Positions 1-9,275 of a DNA stretch of 64,000 nucleotides are shown here, one piece after another. The stretch lies in the NCBI RefSeq assembly GCF_013204855.1, contig NZ_JABMKZ010000040.1, forward strand, positions 1-64,000, in the 5' to 3' direction. The DNA is from Paenibacillus alba (GTDB taxonomy: Bacteria > Bacillota > Bacilli > Paenibacillales > NBRC-103111). Position 1 is the first letter of the stretch. Every line of letters begins with the position of its first letter. A program made the translations under genes and the position numbers. The notes beneath the pieces were generated by a model. The model had not been told where the DNA came from. It was given only the letters and a program-made list of their open reading frames with translations, and searched no databases.

Positions 1-17
1 TGGGGTATAGTAGTCAT
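1..17 (-). CDS. Possible start of an IS4-type transposase, cut by the window edge
   Basis: On the minus strand an ATG at 15-17 reads M-T-T-I-P and then leaves the window. An AAGGAG lies nine bases upstream, and a 7-bp inverted repeat (AGTAGGG / CCCTACT) brackets the leader. Several IS4-family transposases begin MTTIPQ, which suggests this identity, but five residues are very little evidence. Between 18 and 301 I see no convincing gene; the stretch could hold the end of the same insertion sequence or be plain intergenic DNA. Confidence 0.25.
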
Positions 18-301
18 TGAGTAGGGCTCCTTCTTGGTGGTGTGGTAATCCCGAGAATACCCTACTTTTTTGTCATTTGCCTATACTCCAAATGTTGGTA
101 CACAAACTATTTTACTTCATCAAATCGGCGAGCTGCGGTTCGCCTATAAGATGGCGCATTCACTAACGATGGCTTTGGCTCAGCGCCATTCAATCCCACC
201 GTCTACTTTTCCACAAATAGGAGTCCCAAAGGTCTCTTATTCTATTGAAATGGAGCATCAGATGGAACTGCTTGAGCGATATCGCCCCCGATACGATCCA
301 T

Positions 302-3300
302 TCATACCACCTCATGAACCTCATGAGGTTCATTCACATGAATGTGCTGCCAGTCTTTTTCCTGCTCAAGCTGCCAGAGACGATAGTAATAGCCTTGGCG
401 TTGGAGAAGTTCCGAGTGTGTCCCCCGTTCTTGGACACAACCCTCATGCATGACGATGATTTCATTCATGCGTTCCAGACCTGTCAATTTATGCGTGATC
501 CAAAGCACCGCTTTGTCCTTCAGCAGCATATCCAAATTGCTCCAAATCGCCTTTTCCGTCAACGCATCCAGCCCTGTTGCCGGTTCATCGAACAACACCG
601 CTGGACTTTTGCGGAGCAGCGCACGTGCCAGTGCCAGTCGCTGCCGCTCGCCGCCAGACAATAAACTGCCCATTTCGCCAATCATAGTTTCATATCCATT
701 CGGGAACTGCTCGATCGTATCGTCAATCTGCGCCAAGCGAGTCGCTTCTCGCAGCTCATCTTCGGTCGCTTCGGGGCAGCTAAGGCGCAAGTTCGCATTC
801 ACTGATGCGTTAAACAAGTGAACGTTCTGCGAGACAACGGCAAATTCCGAGCGGACGAAAGTCGCTGGCAAATCGCGAAGCTCTGTACCATTCATCGTAA
901 CGGAGCCCTCAGTATACGCGCGCAGCTTCAATAGCAGGTGCAGCAGTGTGCTTTTCCCAGCTCCGCTCTCGCCAACAATGGCGGTCATCGTTCCACGTTT
1001 CAACGTCATGGAAAGGTCCCGAATGGCATAAGGCTCCTCTGGACCATACTGGAACGACAACCCACGAATGGAAGTCGTCCAGTCATCTTTGAGAGAGCCG
1101 TTCCCTTCACGAGTTGCAGCAGGCTCAGACAAGCTAATTTCTTCTGTTTTGTGGTTTTTCTCGTCAATCTGGTTTTTCTCGTTATTCTGCTTCTTCTCAT
1201 CAATCTGGTTCTTCTCGTCAATCTGGTTCTCGTCGGCCAATCGAAACAGTCTATCCGCGGATGAAAGTGTAAGACCCATAGACTGAAAGGCGGTCGGTAG
1301 CGGCATGACTGCTTCAAAGCAAGCTAATGTAACCATCACTAACGCTGGAATCGCGATACCCTCTAGCTGGCCGCGGCTAACGAAGTACACCGATGCCGCG
1401 AGGACCAACCACATCGCCAAATGCGCAGCCCCCAGCATCCCCCCACTCGCATAGGCAGCAACCTTATGTTGATTCGTTTGATACACATTCGAACGAGTTT
1501 GTATCTCATCGATTCGAAGAACACGCTCGTTGACACGACCATATACGATCAAATCTTTGATCCCAGCGATGAGATCCGCTGTTTCGGCATACATATCTGC
1601 TCGCGCTTGCACGATAGCCTCACCGTGAGATTTAGCGCATCGAACGCTAAGCCAAGGGATGCCTATGCCGGCCAACGTCAACATACAAGCAAGGAGAAGC
1701 GCCAATTCAACTTGATGCGCAGCCATCACGATACAGCCTAGAAGTCCTGTAAGCATAGCAACAAGCGGGGGAGCAAGAACGCGTAAATACACATTTTGCA
1801 ATTGCTCCACATCGCCAATGATCGCATGAAGCAGTTCTCCGCTTCGTCCTTTCTCTAACAGCTTAACTCCATTTGGTTCCAAACGTTCGTATAACCAGAC
1901 GCGTATTCGATGCAAAATTCGGAACGTCAGATCATGAGAAACAAGCCGCTCGAAATACCGAAACACGCCTCTGGAAAGGCCAAAAAATCGAACTCCCACA
2001 ATCGGAATCCACAGCATTAGAACGGATTCGGGGCGCAGCGCCGCTTGAGCAATAAGGTAGCCGGAGGTCCCCATCAGCCCCATATTAGCGCCGATTGTCA
2101 AACAGCCGAGCAGCACGGCCAAAGCTGTCCGTCCTTTGTAAGGGCGAACGAACTCAAGCATCCGTAAAAACGTCCCGCTCCGATGACTAAAGCGTTCTTG
2201 CTCATTTGAAGCCGGGCGTGAAGCAACGTGGCTAACCGCTTCAGTCTCCGCGCTTTCGGAAGATCCATGAGCTTCAGCCACGTTCAGAAACGCTTCTGAG
2301 TGGGCTGAACGATTAGCTTCCATCATGCGGGCATACAGCCCATCAGCGGCTAAAAGAGCAGCTGGCGTTCCGATTTCAGCAATCCGCCCGTTCTCCATCA
2401 CAATGATGCGATCCGCATTTTGTACCGTTTCAAGACGATGCGCCACTGTTATAGACATCCGATCTTGCAATTGTTCATTCAGTCCCTGTCGCACGACAGC
2501 TTCATGAAGGAGATCCAGCCCTGAGGTTGGCTCGTCGAGCAGCAGAATTGGCGCTTGTTTAAGCAGTGCGCGTGCGATGGCAATGCGCTGCACTTGACCG
2601 CCTGAAAGACGGACAGACTCCCCCATCATCGTCTGATCGCCTTGCGGAAGCTTGTCGATGAAATCGACGCCTGACGCTAGAAGCGAAGCAGCCATATCTG
2701 TTTCTGCGACATCACCGCAGCCCATGATCAAATTCTCTTTCAAAGTGCCATGATAAAGCCTTGGATTCTGATTGACAGTGGATAGCTGATCGCGCCACCA
2801 CGCCATCGACAGCTTGGATAACTCGATGCCATCGACTAGAATTCGTCCTTCCGTAGGCCGAATGAAACCCTGAAGCACATCTAGGAGCGAGCTTTTGCCA
2901 GAGCCCGATGGCCCAATCACGGCCACTCGCTCTCCAGGTTCAAGGGTGAACGATACGTTTGAAATTGCGGCTCTTTTTTCCCCAGGGTAAGTAAGACCGA
3001 TCTCTTGAAATTCGATTCTGTAGCCCTTCGCATTCCAAAGCGGGTGCCGACTATCCTCCCGTTCCGTCCAGCCTGGGGATTCTGTTTCCAGAATATCCAT
3101 GATGCGGGCAGCAGCAGCCATGCCATTCGTGCTCGCATGAAACTGGGTCCCTAGCGCACGCACAGGCACATAAAATTCTGGGGTCAAGAGAAGCACTAAA
3201 AATGCATGCTCAAACCCAATTTCGCCAGCAATCAGCCGCAGTCCTAGAAATACAGCAACGATGGCCGTACTAAGTGTTGCGAACAACTCCATAACAAACG

Positions 3301-4024
3301 CCGACAAAAAAGCTAAACGCAAGGTCCCCATCGTCGTTTTGCGGTATTCTTCACTAATTCGGGAAATAATTTCAATTTGCGCGCGACTGCGATTGAAAAT
3401 CTGCAGTGTCGGTAAACCGCGCAGGATATCGAGAAAGTGGCCGCCTAATCGTCCGAGCGTTTTAAACTGCTTTTGTGCTTTCGATTTTGCGGCCATGCCA
3501 ACAAGAATCATAAAAAGAATGAGCAGCGGGAATGTGACCGCGAGCACTAGGGCTGACAGCCAATCCAAGCCTGCAACAAAGCAAAATACGGCAGCAGGAA
3601 TGAGCATGGACAAGGCCATCTGCGGCAAATAGCGGGCCAAGTACGTTTCCAATTGTTCAACGCCTTCGTACACAGTGCTGATCAATTCTCCGCTGCGCTC
3701 GCCTTTGGCGTAATTCGGTCCTAAATCGGCGATTTTTTGCAGCAGCCTTATGCGAAGATCGCTCTTAATGCGCAGCGCCATGCGGGACGATACATAGTCA
3801 CTAGCCGTTTGAATTGCCGCTCTCAGGCCAATCCAGCCGAGAAGCACAACCAGCACTGGAAGCAGTGCAGCAAGCCCAAGTCCTTTCATAAACGCCCCAT
3901 TGACAATTTGAGCCAAATAGGAAGCTTCTACGATAATGAGAGCTCCCCCGGCTAGGCCAAGCCCAATACAGATGGCAAACAGTTGCATCGTCCCCGGCAC
4001 TTTCAGTAATAGCTTCTTCATCAT
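302..4024 (-). CDS. cydCD: Fused CydD-CydC ABC exporter (cytochrome bd assembly)
   Basis: This 1240-residue protein joins two ABC half-transporters. The N-terminal half is CydD-like, with membrane helices, a PEFYVPVRALG stretch and a Walker A GPSGSGKSS near residue 371. The C-terminal half is CydC-like, with GTSGYLIAQAAL and GVRFFGLSRG motifs and a second Walker A GESGAGKST near residue 1019; both halves carry LSGG signatures. CydDC exports thiols and is needed to assemble cytochrome bd. Bacillus subtilis has cydC and cydD as separate genes, so the fusion is notable though seen elsewhere. Between the CydC membrane and ATPase domains, near residues 928-961, lies a charged low-complexity run of about four and a half QIDEKN-like hexapeptides. 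It follows cydB by one base and has no strong ribosome site, so translational coupling is likely. Confidence 0.93.
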   Translation of the reverse strand: MMKKLLLKVPGTMQLFAICIGLGLAGGALIIVEASYLAQIVNGAFMKGLGLAALLPVLVVLLGWIGLRAAIQTASDYVSSRMALRIKSDLRIRLLQKIADLGPNYAKGERSGELISTVYEGVEQLETYLARYLPQMALSMLIPAAVFCFVAGLDWLSALVLAVTFPLLILFMILVGMAAKSKAQKQFKTLGRLGGHFLDILRGLPTLQIFNRSRAQIEIISRISEEYRKTTMGTLRLAFLSAFVMELFATLSTAIVAVFLGLRLIAGEIGFEHAFLVLLLTPEFYVPVRALGTQFHASTNGMAAAARIMDILETESPGWTEREDSRHPLWNAKGYRIEFQEIGLTYPGEKRAAISNVSFTLEPGERVAVIGPSGSGKSSLLDVLQGFIRPTEGRILVDGIELSKLSMAWWRDQLSTVNQNPRLYHGTLKENLIMGCGDVAETDMAASLLASGVDFIDKLPQGDQTMMGESVRLSGGQVQRIAIARALLKQAPILLLDEPTSGLDLLHEAVVRQGLNEQLQDRMSITVAHRLETVQNADRIIVMENGRIAEIGTPAALLAADGLYARMMEANRSAHSEAFLNVAEAHGSSESAETEAVSHVASRPASNEQERFSHRSGTFLRMLEFVRPYKGRTALAVLLGCLTIGANMGLMGTSGYLIAQAALRPESVLMLWIPIVGVRFFGLSRGVFRYFERLVSHDLTFRILHRIRVWLYERLEPNGVKLLEKGRSGELLHAIIGDVEQLQNVYLRVLAPPLVAMLTGLLGCIVMAAHQVELALLLACMLTLAGIGIPWLSVRCAKSHGEAIVQARADMYAETADLIAGIKDLIVYGRVNERVLRIDEIQTRSNVYQTNQHKVAAYASGGMLGAAHLAMWLVLAASVYFVSRGQLEGIAIPALVMVTLACFEAVMPLPTAFQSMGLTLSSADRLFRLADENQIDEKNQIDEKKQNNEKNQIDEKNHKTEEISLSEPAATREGNGSLKDDWTTSIRGLSFQYGPEEPYAIRDLSMTLKRGTMTAIVGESGAGKSTLLHLLLKLRAYTEGSVTMNGTELRDLPATFVRSEFAVVSQNVHLFNASVNANLRLSCPEATEDELREATRLAQIDDTIEQFPNGYETMIGEMGSLLSGGERQRLALARALLRKSPAVLFDEPATGLDALTEKAIWSNLDMLLKDKAVLWITHKLTGLERMNEIIVMHEGCVQERGTHSELLQRQGYYYRLWQLEQEKDWQHIHVNEPHEVHEVV

Positions 4025-4025
4025 A

Positions 4026-5036
4026 CTAGTATTCCAAGTGATCTTTCACACTGATCCGTTTGCGGAATACCCAATACGTCCATGCCTGATAAGCGATGAC
4101 TAAAGGCACCGTTGTTAAAGCAATGATCGTCATCACTTTAAGCGTATACGTATTAGAAGCCGTGTTATATATCGTCAGTGTCCATTCCGGATTCAGCGAA
4201 GAGATCATCACTCTTGGAAATAGCGACATGAACACTGTGATAGTGGACAGCGTGATCGTTAAACCCGTCATGATGAATCCCCAACCGTCACGACCTGCCT
4301 TGAGGAAGAAATGGACGGACAACAAGGCCATCCCCGCCGTAAGGGGAACCATTCCCGGGATAATGCCGTCACGGGTAAACATGTCTGTCTGGAAGTAACA
4401 CAGCAGAACAAACAGCAGCAGAACTGCGCTTGCCCACGCTCCAAAGCGTTTGGCAGCTTGGCGGGCCCGTTCGCGGAGCTCCCCTTCTGTTTTGAGTGCA
4501 AGATAGAGCGCACCATGTAGTAGAAACAATAGTACGATGCTAATCCCAGCCATAACCGAGAAAGGTGAAATCAAATCCCAAAACGTGCCGACGTAATTCG
4601 TCTTGGCATCAATCGGCACCCCCTTCATCAAGTTCGCCAGCGCAACACCCCATAGCAGCGGAGGCAGCAGGCTGCCGAAAAAGATGATCCAATCCCAAGT
4701 TTGACGCCATTTGGTGTTCGGTAATTTGCTCCGAAATTCGAACGCCACACCTCTTCCGATCAGGGCAATAAGCATGAGAAACAAAGCCATATAAAATCCA
4801 CTGAATAAAGTGGCGTACCAACCTGGAAATGCCGCAAACATAGCACCGCCGGCTGTAATGAACCACACTTCGTTGCCATCCCAGACGGGTCCAATCGCAT
4901 TGATAAGAACACGTCTTTCTGTATCCGTCTTGCCAAGGAAAGGCGTCAGCATGCCCACGCCGAAATCAAATCCTTCCAGAAAGAAAAAGCCGACAAACAG
5001 CACCGTGATCAGTACAAACCATAAGGTTTCAAGCAT
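4026..5036 (-). CDS. cydB: Cytochrome bd ubiquinol/menaquinol oxidase subunit II
   Basis: This 336-residue membrane protein has the CydB N-terminal signature (FVGFFFLEGFDFGVGML), the GPVWDGNEVWFITAGGAMFAAFP block, and about nine hydrophobic segments. Together with CydA it forms the high-affinity terminal oxidase that reduces oxygen to water with quinol as donor. The start is supported by a GTGAGGGG ribosome site upstream. It lies 44 bases downstream of cydA and directly before cydCD, so the three genes form one operon read leftwards. Confidence 0.95.
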   Translation of the reverse strand: MLETLWFVLITVLFVGFFFLEGFDFGVGMLTPFLGKTDTERRVLINAIGPVWDGNEVWFITAGGAMFAAFPGWYATLFSGFYMALFLMLIALIGRGVAFEFRSKLPNTKWRQTWDWIIFFGSLLPPLLWGVALANLMKGVPIDAKTNYVGTFWDLISPFSVMAGISIVLLFLLHGALYLALKTEGELRERARQAAKRFGAWASAVLLLFVLLCYFQTDMFTRDGIIPGMVPLTAGMALLSVHFFLKAGRDGWGFIMTGLTITLSTITVFMSLFPRVMISSLNPEWTLTIYNTASNTYTLKVMTIIALTTVPLVIAYQAWTYWVFRKRISVKDHLEY

Positions 5037-5080
5037 AGGTGATTTCCCCTCACTTTCTTACTCGTCATCAGCTCCCTGTC

Positions 5081-6475
5081 TTACAGCAGGGTTGCCATGG
5101 TTTCCTCACGTTCATCTCGATTATGAAGACCGTGTCCTTCCTCCTCGACTCCCTTGCGTACAAAATGGACGATAAGGTACACAAACACGACGGCCAAAAT
5201 GCCATAAACAAGCATAAAGCCGATTAACGAGGTGGCTACCATGGAGGAGGAAACGAGAGGTGACACCCCTACCTCTGTCTTATGCAATCCGAATACAGTC
5301 CAAGGCTGCCTGCCTACCTCTGTCATGATCCAGCCCGCTGAGTTCGCAATAAATGGAAGACTAATAGCTGGTATCATCCATTTCAAATAATGACGATACC
5401 CTTCCAAGCGATTGCGCAATGCGGCGTAAGTTCCTAAGATACTTAGCAGAATCATAAGCACGCCAGCCGCTACCATGATGCGGAAACTCCAGAAGGTCGT
5501 CTTCACTGGCGGAATATAGTTGCCAGGACCGTATTTCGCCTCGTACTCGGCCTGCAGCTGGTTCATACCAGGCACGCTGCCTGTAAGCTTGTTATACGAA
5601 AGAATGCTTAGCGCATAGGGAATTTCTATTTGAGACTTGTTCTCCTGCTTCTTCACATCAATTCGAGCAAATACGGTCCACGGGGCGCTGTCCCCCGTTG
5701 TATTCCATAGTGCTTCTGATGCAGCCATCTTCATCGGCTGAGATTTCATCAAATGCTGCGCTTGCTCATGTCCAGCTACAGCTGTCATCAAGCTTGCCGC
5801 GAGCGCGATTGCGATCCCTATTGTAAAAGAGGCTTTAAATAAATCGACTCTGTGTTTGCGTAAAATTTGATAAGCGCTGATGCCTGTTACGAACAGTGAT
5901 CCTGTAGCCAGTGCCCCATAAATAACATGCGGGAACTCCACCCATAGCTGTGTGTTGCCTAGCAGAGCGAAGAAATTCGTCATCTCCGCACGCCCATTCT
6001 GAATCGTGTAGCCGACGGGCTCTTGCATGAATGAATTCGCGCTCAGAATCCAGAGTGCGGATAACGTTGCTCCAATTGCTACAATCCATATACAAGCCAA
6101 ATGCACCTTTTTCGGCAGTCGATCCCAACCGAAGATCCATAACCCGAGGAACGTAGATTCCAAGAAAAAAGAAACTAAAGCTTCTACGGCAAGAGGTCCC
6201 CCAAACACAGCGCCAACAAACCGAGAATAATCCGCCCAATTCATGCCGAACTGGAATTCTTGCATAATCCCTGTCACAACGCCCACTGCAAAATTAAGGA
6301 GAAACAATTTGCCCCAGAATTGTGCCATTGCTTTGTATTTGTCATCCTTCTTGACCACATACATCGTTTGCATACAAGCAATCAGATAAGCGAGACCGAT
6401 AGATAAAGGTACGAAAAAAAAGTGGTAAACTGTTGTTATTCCAAACTGCCACCGACTCAAGTCTAATGCTTCCAA
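5081..6475 (-). CDS. cydA: Cytochrome bd ubiquinol/menaquinol oxidase subunit I
   Basis: This 464-residue protein matches CydA. An N-terminal TTVYHFFFVPLSIGLA segment supplies the haem-ligand His, a HVIYGALATG segment holds the second conserved His, and GWIMTEVGRQPW carries the conserved Met/Glu/Arg region. The length fits the short Q-loop form usual in Firmicutes. The ATG follows an AAGGGAGG ribosome site with nine bases of spacing. It is the first gene of the cyd operon. A FNR/Rex-type palindrome and a -10 box lie just upstream, implying induction when oxygen is low. Confidence 0.95.
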   Translation of the reverse strand: MEALDLSRWQFGITTVYHFFFVPLSIGLAYLIACMQTMYVVKKDDKYKAMAQFWGKLFLLNFAVGVVTGIMQEFQFGMNWADYSRFVGAVFGGPLAVEALVSFFLESTFLGLWIFGWDRLPKKVHLACIWIVAIGATLSALWILSANSFMQEPVGYTIQNGRAEMTNFFALLGNTQLWVEFPHVIYGALATGSLFVTGISAYQILRKHRVDLFKASFTIGIAIALAASLMTAVAGHEQAQHLMKSQPMKMAASEALWNTTGDSAPWTVFARIDVKKQENKSQIEIPYALSILSYNKLTGSVPGMNQLQAEYEAKYGPGNYIPPVKTTFWSFRIMVAAGVLMILLSILGTYAALRNRLEGYRHYLKWMIPAISLPFIANSAGWIMTEVGRQPWTVFGLHKTEVGVSPLVSSSMVATSLIGFMLVYGILAVVFVYLIVHFVRKGVEEEGHGLHNRDEREETMATLL

Positions 6476-6503
6476 AAATAGCGCCTCCCTTCTTTTCGTT
6501 GTA

Positions 6504-6509
6504 AGTATA
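6504..6509 (-). promoter_or_regulatory. Predicted -10 box of the cydA promoter
   Basis: TATACT on the minus strand. Seventeen bases further upstream there is no recognisable -35 (CATGCA), which fits an activator-dependent promoter. Taking the last base as -7 puts +1 at 6497, and the palindrome at 6531-6546 is then centred at -41.5. Confidence 0.55.
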
Positions 6510-6530
6510 AATCGTGGCGTATTGTTTGCA

Positions 6531-6546
6531 TGTGAGGAATATCACA
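6531..6546. promoter_or_regulatory. FNR/CRP-type (or Rex) operator upstream of cydA
   Basis: The sequence TGTGA-N6-TCACA is a perfect inverted repeat and matches the consensus of Bacillus FNR. Centred at -41.5 from the predicted start, it sits where class II FNR/CRP activators bind. Rex sites share the same TGTGA/TCACA cores but also prefer TTGTGAA/TTCACAA flanks, which are absent here. FNR is therefore slightly favoured. Confidence 0.6.
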
Positions 6547-6581
6547 GCCGCGGCAATTTCTTTTGAACAAAGTTTGAACGC

Positions 6582-6612
6582 AGAAAAAGCGACCTAAGCG
6601 GTCGCTTTTTCT
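6582..6612. terminator. Intrinsic terminator after the GNAT gene
   Basis: A perfect 13-bp stem (AGAAAAAGCGACC with its complement, 5-base loop) has T-rich flanks on both strands. It lies downstream of the GNAT gene and upstream of the cydA promoter. Confidence 0.85.
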
Positions 6613-6640
6613 GTCTTTTCCTATTTGCCAGACCTATCAT

Positions 6641-7183
6641 CTAGACATCCCCGGACGGATTGATTAGAGCCAGAACCTGATGATCCTCCCACACTCCGTT
6701 GATCTTCACGTTGCTCCGCGAGATGCCTTCTTTGTGAAAACCGGCATTCTCAAGCACACGCATTGATCCGGGATTGTGGGGAGAGACTTCTCCGATGATC
6801 CGGTGAAACTTCAACTCCTCGAAAGCATACCGTACCACCTGCTTCAGCGCCTCTGTCATATAGCCCTTACCGTTTTCAGCCTGGTCTAGACTGTATCCGA
6901 TCATGCAGCTCTGAAGCGATCCCCGCGCCACAAAGAACAGCCCTATATTGCCAATAATCCGGTCGTCCTCCTTGTGGCATATCACAAAGGTATATTTCCG
7001 ATCCTCTTCCTTATCGGCCTTGCTCTTAATAATCGCTTGGAGCTGGTGCTCCTCCGTAAAGTACTCCTCCGTGTTGCTTGGCGAAAACTTCTCAAAGAAC
7101 TCCCGATTACGCTTGTACATGGCTGCCAATGCTTCTGCATCTGCTTCCTCAGGGAACCGAACATACACTTGCTGCTCTGACAT
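6641..7183 (-). CDS. GNAT family N-acetyltransferase, RimJ/RimL-like
   Basis: The protein, about 180 residues, fits the Acetyltransf_3 (RimJ/RimL-type) GNAT fold. It has an N-terminal VRFPEEADAEALAAMY strand-helix, a central IGNIGLFF segment, and SLDQAENGKGYMTEAL carrying the acetyl-CoA binding Q/GxGxxTEA loop. An IIGEVSPHNPGSMRVLENAGF block, typical of this group, follows. It would transfer acetyl from acetyl-CoA to an amine; the substrate is unknown. I chose the second in-frame ATG (7183) because AAGGG lies nine bases before it. The first ATG (7192) abuts the ribosome site. It appears monocistronic. Confidence 0.85.
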   Translation of the reverse strand: MSEQQVYVRFPEEADAEALAAMYKRNREFFEKFSPSNTEEYFTEEHQLQAIIKSKADKEEDRKYTFVICHKEDDRIIGNIGLFFVARGSLQSCMIGYSLDQAENGKGYMTEALKQVVRYAFEELKFHRIIGEVSPHNPGSMRVLENAGFHKEGISRSNVKINGVWEDHQVLALINPSGDV

Positions 7184-7263
7184 CTGCCTCATCCCTTCAA
7201 ACTAAAGTAATAAATAATTATATCACAGGATAGGGGGTTCGGATAATGATTCCGTTAACGCAC

Positions 7264-7291
7264 AAAAGACAGCCATTGATATTGGCTGCCT
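7264..7291. terminator. Intrinsic terminator after the small secreted protein
   Basis: A CAGCCA/TGGCTG stem with a 7-base loop is followed on the minus strand by TTTTG, just downstream of the gene ending at 7332. Confidence 0.6.
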
Positions 7292-7331
7292 CGTTGTTGC
7301 TATTAAGCAATCGAGATTACTGAGGGTGCAA

Positions 7332-7694
7332 TCAGAAACCGACACTCGTAATCGTTATGCTTGAAAGTGGACCACCGTAGGAATATCTGACGACGTATGT
7401 GTCTTGTGCTAATCCATTGATACTAATGTTAAAATTAGCTGTACGAGGACCGCCGCTGATAACACGTGAACCTCTGGCAACAAGCTGTTCTGTTCCGTTT
7501 ACTACACGGTAAACATCTGCAAATACAGCTCCAGATCCGCTGCTAGTAACATACAAATAGCCAGAAATATTCAGTGTCCCTTGGCCAGTAACGGTATCTG
7601 TCCGACTTATTACAGTATTAGCGCTGGCGGTGACCGAAAATAAGAAGAGCAACATGGCAGTTAGCATGAAGATTGTTAACCTCTTCGCTTTCAT
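7332..7694 (-). CDS. Small secreted protein of unknown function
   Basis: The product is about 120 residues. It has a clear signal peptide (MKAKRLTIFMLTAMLLFLFSV, cleavage near ASA-NT) and a mature part of about 95 residues rich in Ser, Thr, Gly and Val, predicted to be mostly beta strand. There are no Cys residues and no recognisable family motif. The ATG at 7694 is preferred over 7703 because AAAGG is well spaced from it but touches the upstream ATG. It has its own terminator and lies between two unrelated genes. I do not recognise a function. Confidence 0.7.
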   Translation of the reverse strand: MKAKRLTIFMLTAMLLFLFSVTASANTVISRTDTVTGQGTLNISGYLYVTSSGSGAVFADVYRVVNGTEQLVARGSRVISGGPRTANFNISINGLAQDTYVVRYSYGGPLSSITITSVGF

Positions 7695-7857
7695 TACATC
7701 CATCCTTTCAGTATGTGAGACTAGTAGAAGGAGTCTCTGAGGTGTGAATGCTGGCCAGCTTTCTATTGTATGTGCATAAGCCTTCTATCAACCACTATAC
7801 CATAATGCGGTCAAGTGAACACTAAATATTTGAATTTTAGTAAATTTAAGTAAACCT

Positions 7858-8724
7858 TCAAAACTTCTTCAAAAGCAATCCCAGCCTGTCTAAATTTTGT
7901 TCATTAGCTTCTTCACACATGGGTTTTAGCTTTTTATAATCTTCCTCTGTTTCGAAAGTCTGCCTGAACGTAATTTCTGTCTTACCGCCAACGTCCTCGA
8001 ATGTAGAAGTCAGGGTAAAGCGGGGTGTGGAGTCGTGCCGCAGCACAATACATGCTGGTCCGATTTCTTGAAAAACGTTGCGGTTCGGATAGTCCGCTCC
8101 ACCCGGGCCATGCATCGTAAATTCCCAGACTCCTCCGGGCTTTAAGTCGAATGTATGGAACGTATTTGTAAAACCGTTAGGTCCCCACCACTGGGCAAGC
8201 AGCTCTGGTTCCGTCCAAGCCCGGTAGACCAAATTCTGCGGGGCATCCAGCTTTCGACGGGACACTAGTTCAAAGTTTTCTGCGTTGCTTTCCCCAAGGG
8301 ATTGCCCGAGAAGATCCAGCATTTCATTCGTTCCATGCTCACGTTGTTCCGGTGTATCCAGGCCGTCGAAAAACGCTCCTTGTTCTGTAAACACCACTTT
8401 AGTGCCATCGATCGTTGGGATCAATTCAATGGTTGCGATGGAAACCGACATCCGGGTATCTCCTTGGTCCAGGCTGTAAGTGTACACTAGTCGTTCATTA
8501 GGCACGATTTCTTGATAATAAGCGTCAAAGGTAAAAACAGGTCCTCCTGCAGGGCCACCCTGACATAATTCTCGCCCTCCAACTTGGAAGTCAAACACCT
8601 CGGCAGGCTGAAACCAGCGCTCTTTGGCGCTCCGGTTCGACCATGCTGCAAATACGCGTTCCGGAGCGGCGCGGTAAATGCGCTCAATTTGGAATGTAGA
8701 GTGAGTTGTATATCGTTGTTTCAT
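7858..8724 (-). CDS. Tandem AHSA1/SRPBCC-domain protein
   Basis: The 288-residue protein contains two START-like AHSA1 (activator of Hsp90 ATPase homologue) domains. The first runs about residues 8-140 (IERIYRAAPERVFAAWSN). The second begins with RRKLDAPQNLVYRAWTEPELLAQWWGP near residue 150. Such proteins have a hydrophobic cavity for small ligands; none is identified here. The ATG at 8724 follows AGGAGGAAGGAG with ideal spacing. A longer frame from 8763 would overlap the upstream regulator and has no such site. It lies downstream of a MerR regulator in the same direction, a frequent arrangement in Bacillales. Confidence 0.85.
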   Translation of the reverse strand: MKQRYTTHSTFQIERIYRAAPERVFAAWSNRSAKERWFQPAEVFDFQVGGRELCQGGPAGGPVFTFDAYYQEIVPNERLVYTYSLDQGDTRMSVSIATIELIPTIDGTKVVFTEQGAFFDGLDTPEQREHGTNEMLDLLGQSLGESNAENFELVSRRKLDAPQNLVYRAWTEPELLAQWWGPNGFTNTFHTFDLKPGGVWEFTMHGPGGADYPNRNVFQEIGPACIVLRHDSTPRFTLTSTFEDVGGKTEITFRQTFETEEDYKKLKPMCEEANEQNLDRLGLLLKKF

Positions 8725-8752
8725 AAAGTAACTCCTTCCTCCTATAGGGAAT

Positions 8753-9232
8753 TCATGTCTCATTATCGTTCAGGAAATCACCAAGCAGATCCAAACGGCG
8801 TTCCCAGTTCAACCTGCGCTCAATAATATGTTTTTCGTGGCTTAACTTCATCGTTTCCAGCAATGATATAAATGCCTCAACTGAAGGCGGTTCCTGCTTG
8901 TTCATTCGCTCAGCAACGCGTTCGAGTTCTGCGAGAAGTTTCTGCTGGGCTTTCACATTTTTCCGCACCCGTTCAATCTGAATCTCCACGATGTCAGACG
9001 GGGTATACGTATGTTCTTTAAGTATTGACTGAATTTCCTCAAGCGATAAGCCCAAGTCTTTTAGAGATACAATTTGGTGCAGCCGTTTGATATCGGCTTC
9101 GTTATACAACCGATGACCGGTATCGGAATGCCCTGACGGCGAAAATAAGCCAATCTGATCGTAAAACCGAAGGGTACGAACTGTAAGTCCGGTCAATTTG
9201 GCAAGATCCCCCACCTTCCAATACTGCTGCAT
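8753..9232 (-). CDS. MerR family transcriptional regulator
   Basis: The 159-residue protein begins with a MerR winged helix-turn-helix (WKVGDLAKLTGLTVRTLRFYDQIGLFSPSGH...GHRLY, residues 5-45). A dimerisation coiled coil follows (roughly residues 75-115). The C-terminal effector region is short and holds no metal-binding Cys cluster, so it probably senses an organic or redox signal rather than a metal. The start follows AAAGGAG. It most likely controls its own promoter and the AHSA1 gene downstream; that promoter has the overlong spacer typical of MerR targets. Confidence 0.9.
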   Translation of the reverse strand: MQQYWKVGDLAKLTGLTVRTLRFYDQIGLFSPSGHSDTGHRLYNEADIKRLHQIVSLKDLGLSLEEIQSILKEHTYTPSDIVEIQIERVRKNVKAQQKLLAELERVAERMNKQEPPSVEAFISLLETMKLSHEKHIIERRLNWERRLDLLGDFLNDNET

Positions 9233-9275
9233 AACCCACTCCTTTCTTTGGTGCTAGCTGTTTACCGGTGTCTTT

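Noticed and set aside
70..453. Plus-strand open frame of 127 codons at the left edge
   Set aside because: Its 3' half is antisense to cydCD, it starts with TTG without a ribosome site, and it resembles no family.
6531..6546. Calling the cyd palindrome specifically a Rex site
   Set aside because: The core fits both Rex and FNR, but the extra TTGTGAA/TTCACAA positions of Rex sites are absent and the -41.5 placement suits an activator. It is left as FNR-favoured.
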